A model generated the notes under the pieces. That model was not told where the DNA came from, searched no databases, and saw nothing but the letters and a program-made list of their open reading frames with translations. From Amphibiibacter pelophylacis (GTDB lineage Bacteria > Pseudomonadota > Gammaproteobacteria > Burkholderiales > Burkholderiaceae_C): a DNA stretch of 64,000 nucleotides. The stretch covers positions 1 to 64,000 of the forward strand of contig NZ_JAWDIE010000014.1 of NCBI RefSeq assembly GCF_037688875.1, given 5' to 3'. A program made the position numbers and the translations under genes. This document shows, piece after piece, positions 19,042 through 29,246 of the stretch (position 1 is the stretch's first letter; every line of letters starts with the position of its first letter).

Positions 19042-19042
<1 letters not shown>

Positions 19043-20442
19043 TGGCGGCTGACCCGCTGCCCCACGGTCTGCCAGACACGCTGGCGGGCTGGCTGACCCA
19101 CCTGGAAGCGGCGCATCCCAGCGAAATCGACATGGGCCTGGCGCGCACCCAGGCCGTGCGTGCGCGCCTGGGGCTGCACTTCGAGGTGCCACTGATCGTC
19201 GTGGCGGGCACCAATGGCAAGGGCTCGACCTGCGCGCTGCTGGAATCCATCCTGCTGGCGGCGGGCTACCGCGTCGGGCTTTATGCCAAGCCGCACCTGG
19301 TGCACTTCACCGAGCGCTGCCGCATCGGCGGTGAATCGGTGAACGAGGCGGTGCTGGTGCCGCACTTCGAGGCCGTCGAGGCCGCACGCGCCGCCTGTGG
19401 CGTGTCGCTGACTTATTTCGAATTCACCACCCTGGCCATCGCCCGCACGCTGGCGCTGGCGCCGCTGGACGTGGTCATCCTGGAAGTCGGCCTGGGCGGG
19501 CGCCTGGACGCGGTCAACGTGTTCGATGCCGATGTGTCCATCGTCACCAACGTGGCGCTGGACCACACCGATTACCTCGGTCCGGACCGCGAATCGATTG
19601 GTTTCGAGAAGGCCGGGATTGCCCGCGCAGGCCGTGTGCTGGTCGTCGCCGAACCCGAGCCGCCCGACAGCCTGATGCGCCACGCCGACGCGGTGGGCGC
19701 CCCGGTCTGGCTGGCCGGGCGCGATTTCCACCACAGCGGCGATCGCCAGCAGTGGTCGTGGTCCGGGCCCGGGCGGCGCTGGCACGCGCTGGCCTACCCG
19801 GCGCTGCGGGGTGCCAACCAGCTGCTCAACGCCAGCGGCGCGCTGGCTGCGCTGCAGGCCCTGGCCAGCCGTCTGCCGCTGACTGCGCAGGCGGTGCGCC
19901 TGGGGCTGGCGCGGGTCAGCCTGCCGGGCCGTTTCCAGCAGCTTCCCGGCCAGCCCGCACTGGTGCTCGATGTGGGCCACAACGTGCAGGCGGTGTCGGT
20001 GCTGGCGCGCAATCTGGACCAGATGGGATTTTTCCCGCGCACCTGGGCGGTGCTGGGCATGATGGCCGACAAGGACATTTCCGGCTGCCTGCGCGCCATG
20101 CTGCCGGTGGTCGATGCCTGGGTGGTCTGCGATCTGCCCACGCCGCGCGCGGCGCGCAGCAGTGATCTGGCCGGGCGGGTCGCCCGGGCCTGGCAGCAGG
20201 ACCAGGACGTGCAGCGCGCTGCGGGCCGCGTGGACGCGCAGCGCCCCGAACCGCTGGTGCTGCAGGCGGCTGACCCGGCCGCCGCGCTGGCGCTGGCGCT
20301 GGAGCGTGCAGACGCTGCTGATAGAATCGTGGTCTTTGGTTCTTTCTACACCGTGGGTGGCGTTCTGGCCGCCGGGCTGCCCCGACTGGCGGCGGCTCAT
20401 GCGCCAGCGGCTTCCGGGCTGGCCACACCCGGTTCAGCCTGA
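19042..20442 (+). CDS. folC: Bifunctional folylpolyglutamate synthase / dihydrofolate synthase
   Basis: ATP-dependent ligase that adds glutamate to dihydropteroate and folates. The 466-residue product has the Mur-ligase-type P-loop VAGTNGKGSTCALLESIL near residues 53-70, KPHLVHFTERCRI near 84, EVGLGGRLDAVNVFD near 149, and the C-terminal LPGRFQQ and LDVGHNVQA. The start overlaps accD by one base. The order accD-folC-dedD matches the enterobacterial cluster. Confidence 0.96.
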
Positions 20443-20451
20443 CGGACACGC

Positions 20452-21399
20452 ATGTCATCTTTCGACCCTTCCTCCGAAACCCCCCTGACTCCCGATACCC
20501 CCGCCGCTGAATCCTCGGTGGTGGCCGATGTGCGCCGCCGCTCGCGCCAGCGCCTGATCGGGGTGCTGATCCTGGTCGTTCTGGGCCTGGCCGTACTGAC
20601 CTGGCTGTTCAGCCGGGGCGGCACGCCGCCGCCCGCACCGGTCAAGGTCGAAGACACCACGGGCCAGACCCTGACGGTGGATCAGGCCACGCCACCGGCC
20701 GCATCGGGCGGCGGGGTTGGCGGTCCTGCGCCGGTGGACAGCGGCACGATGCCGGTGGCCCCGGTGCTGCCCGCCGATGGCAAGCCCGTGCCGCAGCCTG
20801 TCGCGCCCGAACCCGCTCCAGCGCCAGAACCGGCTGTGCCCGCCCCCGAGCCTGTACCGGCTGTGACCCCGCCCCAGCCCGCTGCCAGTGCCGCCACGGA
20901 CGCCGAGCGCCAGAAGGCCCTGCGTCAGCAGAAGCTGCGCGAACAGAAAGCCCGCGAGCAGAAGCAGCGCGACGAAAAAGCCCGCCAGCTGCGCGAAGCG
21001 CGCAAGGCGAAGCAGGAAGCGGCCGCCCGCGAGCGTCAGGCGGAAGCCGAACGCGCCCGCCGCGCCCTGGAAGACAAACCGGCGCCTGCGCCCAAAGTGG
21101 CTGCAAAACCCGCTCCGGCAAAACCGGCTGAACCCAAAGCGGCTGAAACCAAACCGGCTCCGGCCGCCAATGGCTACGTGGTCCAGGTGGGTTCCTATGC
21201 CGACAAGGCCTCGGTCGAGCGCGCCCGGGCGCGGCTGGGCCAGCAGGGCCTGTCCTCGCACACCCAGGTGGTCAAGATCGATGGCGGCACCCGCACCCGC
21301 GTGCGTATGGGTCCGTTTGCCACGCAGTCCCAGGCCGCCTCTGCGGCGGCCAAAGCCCAGGCGCTGGGTCTGGGCGGAACAGTGATGGTGGCGCGATGA
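20452..21399 (+). CDS. dedD: SPOR-domain inner-membrane protein, DedD-like
   Basis: Probable cell-division protein that binds denuded septal peptidoglycan. The 315-residue product is a single-pass protein: a short cytoplasmic N-terminus, one membrane helix near residues 36-55 (LIGVLILVVLGLAVLTWLF), a Pro-rich then Lys/Arg/Glu-rich linker, and a C-terminal SPOR domain from about residue 240 (NGYVVQVGSYADKASVERAR ... RTRVRMGPFAT). Its place after folC and before purF is the enterobacterial dedD position, but the cvpA gene that normally follows is not here. Confidence 0.85.
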   Translation: MSSFDPSSETPLTPDTPAAESSVVADVRRRSRQRLIGVLILVVLGLAVLTWLFSRGGTPPPAPVKVEDTTGQTLTVDQATPPAASGGGVGGPAPVDSGTMPVAPVLPADGKPVPQPVAPEPAPAPEPAVPAPEPVPAVTPPQPAASAATDAERQKALRQQKLREQKAREQKQRDEKARQLREARKAKQEAAARERQAEAERARRALEDKPAPAPKVAAKPAPAKPAEPKAAETKPAPAANGYVVQVGSYADKASVERARARLGQQGLSSHTQVVKIDGGTRTRVRMGPFATQSQAASAAAKAQALGLGGTVMVAR

Positions 21400-21429
21400 G
21401 CGCCACCGCGCTCTGACAAGGAATATCAC

Positions 21430-23004
21430 ATGTGCGGAATCGTGGGGGCCGTGTCCAGCGGGCCAGTCAACCAGCTGCTCTACGATGCCCTGCTGCTGCT
21501 GCAGCACCGCGGCCAGGATGCCGCAGGCATGGTCACCCTGCAGGGACAGCGCTGCCACCTGCACAAGGCGCGCGGCATGGTGCGCGACGTGTTCCGCACC
21601 CGCAACATGCGTGCGCTGCCGGGCAATACGGGCCTGGGCCAGGTGCGCTACCCCACGGCCGGCAACGCCGAAAGCGAGGAAGAGGCCCAGCCCTTCTACG
21701 TCAACGCGCCTTTTGGCCTGGCACTGGTGCACAACGGCAATCTGACCAATGCGGTGGCGCTCAAGCGCGCACTGTTCGAGGTGGATCGCCGCCACATCAA
21801 CACCGACAGCGACAGCGAGGTGCTGCTCAACGTCTTCGCGCACGAGCTGGGCCGTTTCAGCGGCGTCCCGCTGACGCCCGACGCCATTTTCCGCGCCGTG
21901 TCCGCTGTGCACCGCCGCGTGCGTGGCTCTTACGCCGTGGTGGCGCTGATCGCCGGTCAGGGCCTGGTGGCTTTCCGCGACCCCAAAGGCATACGCCCGC
22001 TGTCTCTGGGGCGGGGCGGGGCGGGCGACGAAACCACCTGGATGGTCGCCAGCGAGAGCGTCGCCATCGAGGGCGTGGGCCTGCAGCAGCAGCGCGACGT
22101 GGCTCCCGGCGAAGCGATTTTCATTGACCAGAAGGGGCAGATGCATTCGCGCCAGTGCGCCGACCAGCCCGAGCTGCTGCCCTGCCTGTTCGAATTCGTC
22201 TATCTGGCGCGTCCCGATTCGGTGCTGGACGGCGTCTCGGTCTACCGCGCCCGCCTGAACATGGGCGAAACGCTGGCCCAGCGCGTCATCAACTTCGTCA
22301 AACCGGCGGACATCGACGTCGTCATTCCGATTCCGGAATCCAGTCGGCCGTCGGCCATGCAGCTGGCCCACCGCCTGGGCAAGCCCTACCGCGAGGGCTT
22401 CGTCAAGAACCGCTACGTCGGGCGCACCTTCATCATGCCGGGGCAGGCGGTGCGGCGTAAATCGGTGCGCCAGAAGCTCAATGCCATCGCCCAGGAGTTC
22501 AGCGGGCGCAATGTGCTGCTGGTGGACGATTCCATCGTGCGCGGCACGACCAGCAAGGAAATCGTCCAGATGGCACGCGACGCCGGGGCGAACAAGGTTT
22601 ATCTGGCCTCGGCCGCACCGCCGGTGCGCTTCAGCAACATTTATGGCATCGACATGCCCACCCAGTCCGAGCTGGTCGCCCACGACCGCAGCCTGGAAGA
22701 GATCCGCACCTACATCGGCTGCGACGCCCTGATCTATCAGGATCTGGACGCGCTGAAATCCTGCGTGGCCAGCCTGAACCCGGCCATGCAGCGCTTCGAG
22801 GCCTCGTGCTTCAGCGGCGAATACGTCCACGGCGAAATCGTCAACGGCCAGTGGGTCGAGGGTGCGCGCGATGACCTGCAGGGCGAACTTTTTCAGGGCG
22901 CCGCACGCCCCAGCACCGCCGCCAGCAGCGTGGCGGTCGACGAGGCCGACGGCGACAGCGAGCGTGACAGCGCCCCCCACGGCCGCCAGCGCCTGACCCT
23001 GTGA
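21430..23004 (+). CDS. purF: Amidophosphoribosyltransferase
   Basis: Commits PRPP to purine synthesis by making phosphoribosylamine. The 524-residue product starts MCGIVGAV, so Cys2 becomes the N-terminal glutaminase nucleophile after Met removal, with no propeptide. LLQHRGQDAAG follows near residue 22, and the PRPP-binding loop NVLLVDDSIVRGTTS is near residue 358. The last ~20 residues are Asp/Ser-rich and not conserved. It begins 30 bases after dedD. Confidence 0.97.
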   Translation: MCGIVGAVSSGPVNQLLYDALLLLQHRGQDAAGMVTLQGQRCHLHKARGMVRDVFRTRNMRALPGNTGLGQVRYPTAGNAESEEEAQPFYVNAPFGLALVHNGNLTNAVALKRALFEVDRRHINTDSDSEVLLNVFAHELGRFSGVPLTPDAIFRAVSAVHRRVRGSYAVVALIAGQGLVAFRDPKGIRPLSLGRGGAGDETTWMVASESVAIEGVGLQQQRDVAPGEAIFIDQKGQMHSRQCADQPELLPCLFEFVYLARPDSVLDGVSVYRARLNMGETLAQRVINFVKPADIDVVIPIPESSRPSAMQLAHRLGKPYREGFVKNRYVGRTFIMPGQAVRRKSVRQKLNAIAQEFSGRNVLLVDDSIVRGTTSKEIVQMARDAGANKVYLASAAPPVRFSNIYGIDMPTQSELVAHDRSLEEIRTYIGCDALIYQDLDALKSCVASLNPAMQRFEASCFSGEYVHGEIVNGQWVEGARDDLQGELFQGAARPSTAASSVAVDEADGDSERDSAPHGRQRLTL

Positions 23005-23044
23005 AGGCGGGGCGGCCCGAACCCGTTTCAACCGAGATCCAGCG

Positions 23045-24274
23045 ATGAACGACAACGAATCCCGGCGCCTGGCGCGGGCGCAGCTGCCCGAAGGCGTGCG
23101 CCCAGAAACCCTGGCGGTGCGCCTGGCCCTGGCGCCCAGCCAGCATGGCGAGAACTCCGAAGGCCTCTTCCTGACCAGCACCTACGTGCAGCCCGACGCG
23201 GCCACGTCGGCGCAGCGCTTCGCGCAGATGGAAGATTTCACCTACAGCCGCACCAGCAATCCCACGGTGCGCAGCTTCGAGATGCGCCTGGCGGCCATGG
23301 AAGGCGCCGAAGCCGCCGTGGCCAGCGCGACCGGCATGAGCGCCATCCTGCTGCTCATCATGGCGACGCTGAAGGCGGGCGACCACGTGATCTGTTCGCG
23401 CTCGGTGTTTGGCTCGACCATCGGCCTGTTTGGCAAGGAATTCGCCAAGTTCGGGGTCGAGACGACGTTTGTCTCGCAGACCGACCTGTCCGAGTGGCAC
23501 GCCGCCATCCGCCCCAGCACGAAGCTGCTCTTTGCCGAAACACCGACCAACCCGCTGACCGAGGTCTGCGACATCCGTGCGCTGGCCGATCTGGCGCACA
23601 ACGCCGGGGCGCTGCTGGTGGTGGACAACACCTTCTGCTCGCCCGCGCTGCAAAAGCCGCTGGCGCTGGGCGCCGACGTGGTCATGCACGCCGCGACCAA
23701 ATACCTGGACGGGCAGGGCCGCGTCATGGGCGGCGCGCTGTGCGCCAGCGAGCGCCTGGTGCGCGACGCCTTCGCGCCCGTGGTGCGCACGGCCGGGATG
23801 ACGCTGTCGCCCTTCAACGCCTGGGTGCTGCTCAAGGGCATGGAAACGCTGCACCTGCGCATGAAGGCGCAAAGTGCCGCCACGCTGGCCGTGGCGCAGT
23901 GGCTGGAGGCGCATCCCGCCGTGTCTCGCGTTTACTACCCGGGCCTGGCCTCGCACCCGCAGCACGCGCTGGCGATGGCGCAGCAGTCCGGCTTGGGCGG
24001 CGCGGTGCTGTCGTTTGACGTGCGCGCCGATTCGCCGCAGGCCGCGCGCGAGGCGGCTTTCCGCGTCATCGACAGCACGCGGGTGCTGAGCATCGCCACC
24101 AACCTGGGCGACACCAAATCCATCATCACCCACCCGGCCACGACCTCGCACGGGCGCCTGAGCGAAGAGCAGCGCCAGGCCGCAGGCATCACCCAGGGGC
24201 TGGTGCGCCTGGCCGTGGGCCTGGAGCACGTGGACGACATCACCGACGACCTGCAGCGCGGCCTGGGCCGCTGA
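23045..24274 (+). CDS. metZ: O-succinylhomoserine sulfhydrylase
   Basis: PLP enzyme of the Cys/Met family that forms homocysteine directly from O-succinylhomoserine and sulfide. The 409-residue product shows YSRTSNPTVRSFEMRLAAME near residue 66, VDNTFCSPALQKPL near 194, the PLP lysine in HAATKYLDGQGRVMGG near 215-230, and SLGDTKSIITHPATTSH-like sequence near 356. MetZ is favoured over other family members because of its conserved position after purF in Burkholderiales; substrate preference cannot be read from the sequence. Confidence 0.9.
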   Translation: MNDNESRRLARAQLPEGVRPETLAVRLALAPSQHGENSEGLFLTSTYVQPDAATSAQRFAQMEDFTYSRTSNPTVRSFEMRLAAMEGAEAAVASATGMSAILLLIMATLKAGDHVICSRSVFGSTIGLFGKEFAKFGVETTFVSQTDLSEWHAAIRPSTKLLFAETPTNPLTEVCDIRALADLAHNAGALLVVDNTFCSPALQKPLALGADVVMHAATKYLDGQGRVMGGALCASERLVRDAFAPVVRTAGMTLSPFNAWVLLKGMETLHLRMKAQSAATLAVAQWLEAHPAVSRVYYPGLASHPQHALAMAQQSGLGGAVLSFDVRADSPQAAREAAFRVIDSTRVLSIATNLGDTKSIITHPATTSHGRLSEEQRQAAGITQGLVRLAVGLEHVDDITDDLQRGLGR

Positions 24275-24285
24275 GGCATCCTGAC

Positions 24286-25800
24286 ATGAGCGACATTTCT
24301 TCCTCCACCGCCAGCACCGCCCGCCGCGTGCGCACCCGCGTGGCGCCATCGCCGACCGGCCTGCTGCACCTGGGCACGGCGCGCACGGCGCTGTACTGCT
24401 GGGCTTACGCCCGCCACTTCGGCGGCGATTTCATCCTGCGCATCGAGGACACCGACGAAGCGCGCTCCACCCAGGCGGCGGTCGACCAGATCATCGAGGC
24501 CATGCGCTGGCTGGAACTCGATTACGACGAAGGCCCCTTCTTCCAGATGCAGCGCATGGCGCGCTACCGCGAGGTGATCGCGCAGCTGCTGTCCAGCGGC
24601 CATGCCTACTTCTGCTACAGCAGCCCCGCCGAGCTGGACGCGATGCGCGAGGCCCAGCGCGCGCGCGGCGAAAACCCGCGCTACGACGGCACCTGGCGCC
24701 CCGAGCCGTGCAAAACCCTGCCGCCCGTGCCTGCGGGCGTGGCGCCCGTGGTGCGCTTTCGCACGCCCACCGAGGGCAGCGTGGCCTGGACCGATCTGGT
24801 CAAGGGCGAGATCCGCTTCGCCAGCGAGACGCTGGACGATCTCATCATCGCCCGTCCGGTCAGCGCGCAGGCCTTGGCTGACGCTGGCGCCCAGCCCGAT
24901 GTGGCGGCGCTCATCGGCACGCCCACCTACAACTTCTGCGTGGTGGTCGACGACTGGGACATGGGCATCACCCACGTCATCCGGGGTGACGACCACGTCA
25001 ATAACACGCCGCGCCAGATTCACATTTTCAACGCCCTGGGCGCACCGCTGCCGCAGTTCGGCCACCTGCCCATGATCCTGGGCCAGGACGGCAGCAAGCT
25101 GTCCAAGCGCCACGGCGCGGTCGGCGTCAACCAGTACGAAGCGCTGGGCTACCTGCCCGAGGCCATGCTGAACTACCTGGCGCGCCTGGGCTGGAGCCAT
25201 GGCGACGAAGAGCTTTTCAGCCGCGAGCAGCTGGTGCAGTGGTTCGACGGCAGCCACCTGTCCAGCAGCGCCGCGCAGTGGGATCCGGCCAAGCTGGCCT
25301 GGGTCAACGCCCACTGGATCAAGCAGGCATCGGATGCGCGTCTGGCGCAGCTGGTTCGCGCACACTGGCCGCTGGAGGCCAGGCAGGGCGCCCCGGTGCT
25401 CGACGACGCCACCCTGCAGCGCGCCTGCGCGCTCTTCAAAGACCGCAGCAGCACCACACAGGAGCTGGCGCTCACCCTGCGCCAGGTGCTGGGCGAAGTC
25501 GATACCGCCGACGCCACCTGGCAGGCCGCCTGGGCCCAGCACAAGGGGGCCGATGCGGCGCCCGCGCTGCTGGCGCTGGCCGACGCGCTGCAGGCTCTGC
25601 CGCAGTGGCAGCCCGAAGCCATCCAGCAGGCGCTCAAGGCCACGCTGCAGGCGCACAGCCTGAAAATGCCGCAGCTTGCTATTCCCCTGCGCCTGCTGGC
25701 CTTTGGCCGCCCGCAGACGCCGTCGGTCGATCAGATGCTGTCGCTGCTCGATCAAAAAATTGCGCTGGACCGCTTGCGCACTGTCAAAAATCTGGTGTAG
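24286..25800 (+). CDS. gltX: Glutamyl-tRNA synthetase
   Basis: Charges tRNA-Glu with glutamate. The 504-residue class I synthetase has the HIGH-type motif APSPTGLLHLGTARTALY near residues 21-38, LRIEDTDEARS near 50, and the KMSKS-type loop DGSKLSKRHGA near 267. The anticodon-binding helical domain fills the C-terminal part. It lies directly upstream of a tRNA cluster that includes tRNA-Glu. Confidence 0.97.
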   Translation: MSDISSSTASTARRVRTRVAPSPTGLLHLGTARTALYCWAYARHFGGDFILRIEDTDEARSTQAAVDQIIEAMRWLELDYDEGPFFQMQRMARYREVIAQLLSSGHAYFCYSSPAELDAMREAQRARGENPRYDGTWRPEPCKTLPPVPAGVAPVVRFRTPTEGSVAWTDLVKGEIRFASETLDDLIIARPVSAQALADAGAQPDVAALIGTPTYNFCVVVDDWDMGITHVIRGDDHVNNTPRQIHIFNALGAPLPQFGHLPMILGQDGSKLSKRHGAVGVNQYEALGYLPEAMLNYLARLGWSHGDEELFSREQLVQWFDGSHLSSSAAQWDPAKLAWVNAHWIKQASDARLAQLVRAHWPLEARQGAPVLDDATLQRACALFKDRSSTTQELALTLRQVLGEVDTADATWQAAWAQHKGADAAPALLALADALQALPQWQPEAIQQALKATLQAHSLKMPQLAIPLRLLAFGRPQTPSVDQMLSLLDQKIALDRLRTVKNLV

Positions 25801-25881
25801 AATTTTGATCTTTCGCAGATGACGCAAAAACAGACTCGTTCAGCGCCATCCCCCAGAATGAAAAACAGCCCTGAAAAGCGT

Positions 25882-25887
25882 TATAAT
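25882..25887 (+). promoter_or_regulatory. Consensus -10 of the tRNA-Ala-Glu-Asp operon
   Basis: TATAAT sits 37 bases before tRNA-Ala in an AT-rich stretch after gltX. The best -35 candidate (TGAAAA near 25859) is weak. A perfect -10 right before stable RNA genes is expected. Confidence 0.65.
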
Positions 25888-25923
25888 TCTGGTTTGTGCT
25901 TACCGGCGCAAATGTGAATTCTT

Positions 25924-25999
<76 letters not shown>

Positions 26000-26039
26000 A
26001 GATAGGGCAGATTGGGGCAACCCGGTTTGTATCGACGAA

Positions 26040-26115
26040 GTCCCCTTCGTCTAGAGGCCTAGGACACGACCCTTTCACGGTTGTAACAGGGGTTCGAATC
26101 CCCTAGGGGACGCCA
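26040..26115 (+). tRNA. tRNA-Glu (anticodon UUC)
   Basis: Acceptor arms GTCCCCT and AGGGGAC pair perfectly, CCA is encoded, and the anticodon loop CTTTCAC gives TTC. The D-arm GTCTAGAGGCCTAGGAC is typical of tRNA-Glu. It is the substrate of the gltX product encoded just upstream. Confidence 0.97.
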
Positions 26116-26160
26116 GATGACGGTACCGTTTGTAGCTTGCTATAATCGTAACCTGATTGA

Positions 26161-26237
26161 GGAGTGGTAGTTCAGTTGGTTAGAATACCGGCCTGTCACG
26201 CCGGGGGTCGCGGGTTCGAGTCCCGTCCACTCCGCCA
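26161..26237 (+). tRNA. tRNA-Asp (anticodon GUC)
   Basis: Acceptor arms GGAGTGG and CCACTCC pair perfectly and CCA is encoded. The anticodon arm CCGGC-CTGTCAC-GCCGG gives GTC, and the T-arm is CGGGTTCGAGTCCCG. Last gene of the three-tRNA cluster. Confidence 0.97.
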
Positions 26238-26242
26238 ACATT

Positions 26243-26276
26243 AAAACCCTGCAGATTTCGGTCTGCAGGGTTTTTT
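26243..26276 (+). terminator. Terminator of the tRNA cluster
   Basis: A 13-bp perfect stem (AAAACCCTGCAGA with TCTGCAGGGTTTT, loop TTTCGG) ends in a T-run, six bases after tRNA-Asp. It may also stop sodC transcription from the other side, where a shorter T-run is present. Confidence 0.92.
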
Positions 26277-26328
26277 ATTGCGCGTTGCTGGTGCTTGTTG
26301 CTATCGCTTGTTGCGCTTGTACGCCCTA

Positions 26329-26880
26329 TTACGGGATCAGGCCGCAAGCCATGCGTGCGCCCCCACCGCCCAGCGGGGCGGGGTGATCGCTGTGGTTGTC
26401 GCCTCCCGCATGAATGATCAGCGCGTGCTGGCGCACCGCCTGCAGATCGGTCAGGCGCGGTGCCAGAACGGCTGTGCTCACCTTGCCTTGGGCGTCGGCC
26501 TGCAGCGCGGGCAGATCGCCCAGGTGGCCTTCACCCCAGGGGCCCAGATGCTTGCCGGTGCCCTGCGGGTCCCAGTGCCCGCCTGCGGCCAGACCGGGCA
26601 CAGGTTGGCCGTCTTTGACGCCTGCGTCGCAGGAATTCTTCTCGTGCAGGTGAAACCCGTGCACGCCAGGGGTCAGGCCCGATAGCGCCGGGGTGAAAAT
26701 CAGGCCGTAGCGGCTCGGGCTGATGGTGATGCTGCCCGCTGGCGTGACCTGCCCCTGCGCGTCCAGCAGGCTGACGGGCACGGTGATGCTCTGCGCTGTG
26801 GATGACTGGGGCAAGGCGGTACAGGCCGCGCTGGCAATGCAGGCAGCGGCGATGCTGAGTGCGGTCAAGGTTCGGGTCAT
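26329..26880 (-). CDS. sodC: Superoxide dismutase [Cu-Zn], periplasmic
   Basis: Dismutates superoxide in the periplasm. The 183-residue precursor has an export signal whose end, ASAAC near residue 20, could be a lipobox or an ordinary cleavage region. Metal ligands are visible: HGFHLHEKNSC near residue 83, GGHWDP near 105, HLGPWGEGHLGDLP near 115-128, and HAGGDNHSDHPAPLGGGGARMACG near 154-177. The two cysteines in NSC and MAC form the family disulfide. The start is fixed by AAGGAG seven bases upstream. An AT-rich stretch upstream probably holds the promoter. Confidence 0.93.
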   Translation of the reverse strand: MTRTLTALSIAAACIASAACTALPQSSTAQSITVPVSLLDAQGQVTPAGSITISPSRYGLIFTPALSGLTPGVHGFHLHEKNSCDAGVKDGQPVPGLAAGGHWDPQGTGKHLGPWGEGHLGDLPALQADAQGKVSTAVLAPRLTDLQAVRQHALIIHAGGDNHSDHPAPLGGGGARMACGLIP

Positions 26881-26994
26881 GAAAGCTCCTTGTGATTTCA
26901 AAGTAGGGGGTTCTCATTGTATTGATCTATTGATATCTATTTTTGATCAAATTTGGAAATCAAAAAAATACGCTTCCTGACTTCGGGTTCCCAC

Positions 26995-27033
26995 AAAAAA
27001 ACCCCCAGCCAGTTTCCCGGCCGGGGGTTTTTG
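26995..27033 (-). terminator. Terminator of the groES-groEL operon
   Basis: On the minus strand, a stem built on AAAAACCCCC paired with GGGGGTTTTT (one mismatch, then GCC/GGC) is followed by a run of T. It lies about 40 bases past the groEL stop. The hairpin is nearly symmetric and could work in both directions. Confidence 0.85.
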
Positions 27034-27075
27034 CTGGGGTGAGGGCCGGAGCCCTCAGACCGGACAGCGGGGCAA

Positions 27076-28722
<1,647 letters not shown>

Positions 28723-28782
28723 TTTTGTTTCTCCTGATTCAGATTCAGTCTGGATTCTTTGATAAGCGGGTGGAGGCGGGAA

Positions 28783-29073
28783 TTACTTCTCGACCACGGC
28801 GAAGAGGTCTTCTTCGCGCATCACCAGCAGTTCGTCGCCATCGACCTTGACGGTCTGGCCGCTGTACTTGCCAAACAGCACGCGGTCGCCGACCTGGACG
28901 TTCAGGGCGACCTGCTCGCCCTTGTCGTTGCGCTTGCCCGGGCCCACCGCCAGGACTTCGCCCTGGTCAGGCTTCTCGGCGGCGTTGTCGGGGATGATGA
29001 TGCCGGAGTTGGTTTTGGTTTCCTGTTCCAGGCGTTTGACGATCACGCGGTCGTGCAGGGGACGCAGTTTCAT
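28783..29073 (-). CDS. groES: Co-chaperonin GroES
   Basis: Lid of the GroEL chamber. The 96-residue product starts MKLRPLHDRVIVKRLEQE and has the mobile loop ETKTNSGIIIPDNA near residues 18-31. An upstream in-frame codon at 29163 would add thirty unrelated residues and overlap the CIRCE operator, so the ATG with TAGGAG upstream is used. Confidence 0.98.
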   Translation of the reverse strand: MKLRPLHDRVIVKRLEQETKTNSGIIIPDNAAEKPDQGEVLAVGPGKRNDKGEQVALNVQVGDRVLFGKYSGQTVKVDGDELLVMREEDLFAVVEK

Positions 29074-29156
29074 GGGGGTGCTCCTAAGTGCGTTGCAGGC
29101 CGGCGCAGAGGCCGGAGAGGGAGACCAGGCCAGAGGCCCGGCCGGGTAGTTCGCTG

Positions 29157-29220
29157 TTAGCACTCACTGAATGCGAGTGCTAACGGAAATGGATTATAGG
29201 GGCACGGCGGACCTTTTCAA
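29157..29220 (-). promoter_or_regulatory. groESL promoter with CIRCE operator
   Basis: A perfect CIRCE inverted repeat (TTAGCACTC, nine-base spacer, GAGTGCTAA) lies at 29157-29183. On the minus strand it is preceded by TATAAT (29193-29198), a 16-base spacer, and TTGAAA (29215-29220). CIRCE is the HrcA repressor site, so groESL is probably de-repressed by heat through HrcA. No clear sigma-32 promoter was recognised. Confidence 0.93.
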
Positions 29221-29246
29221 GTGTCCATTTCAATCCGAAGTGGATT

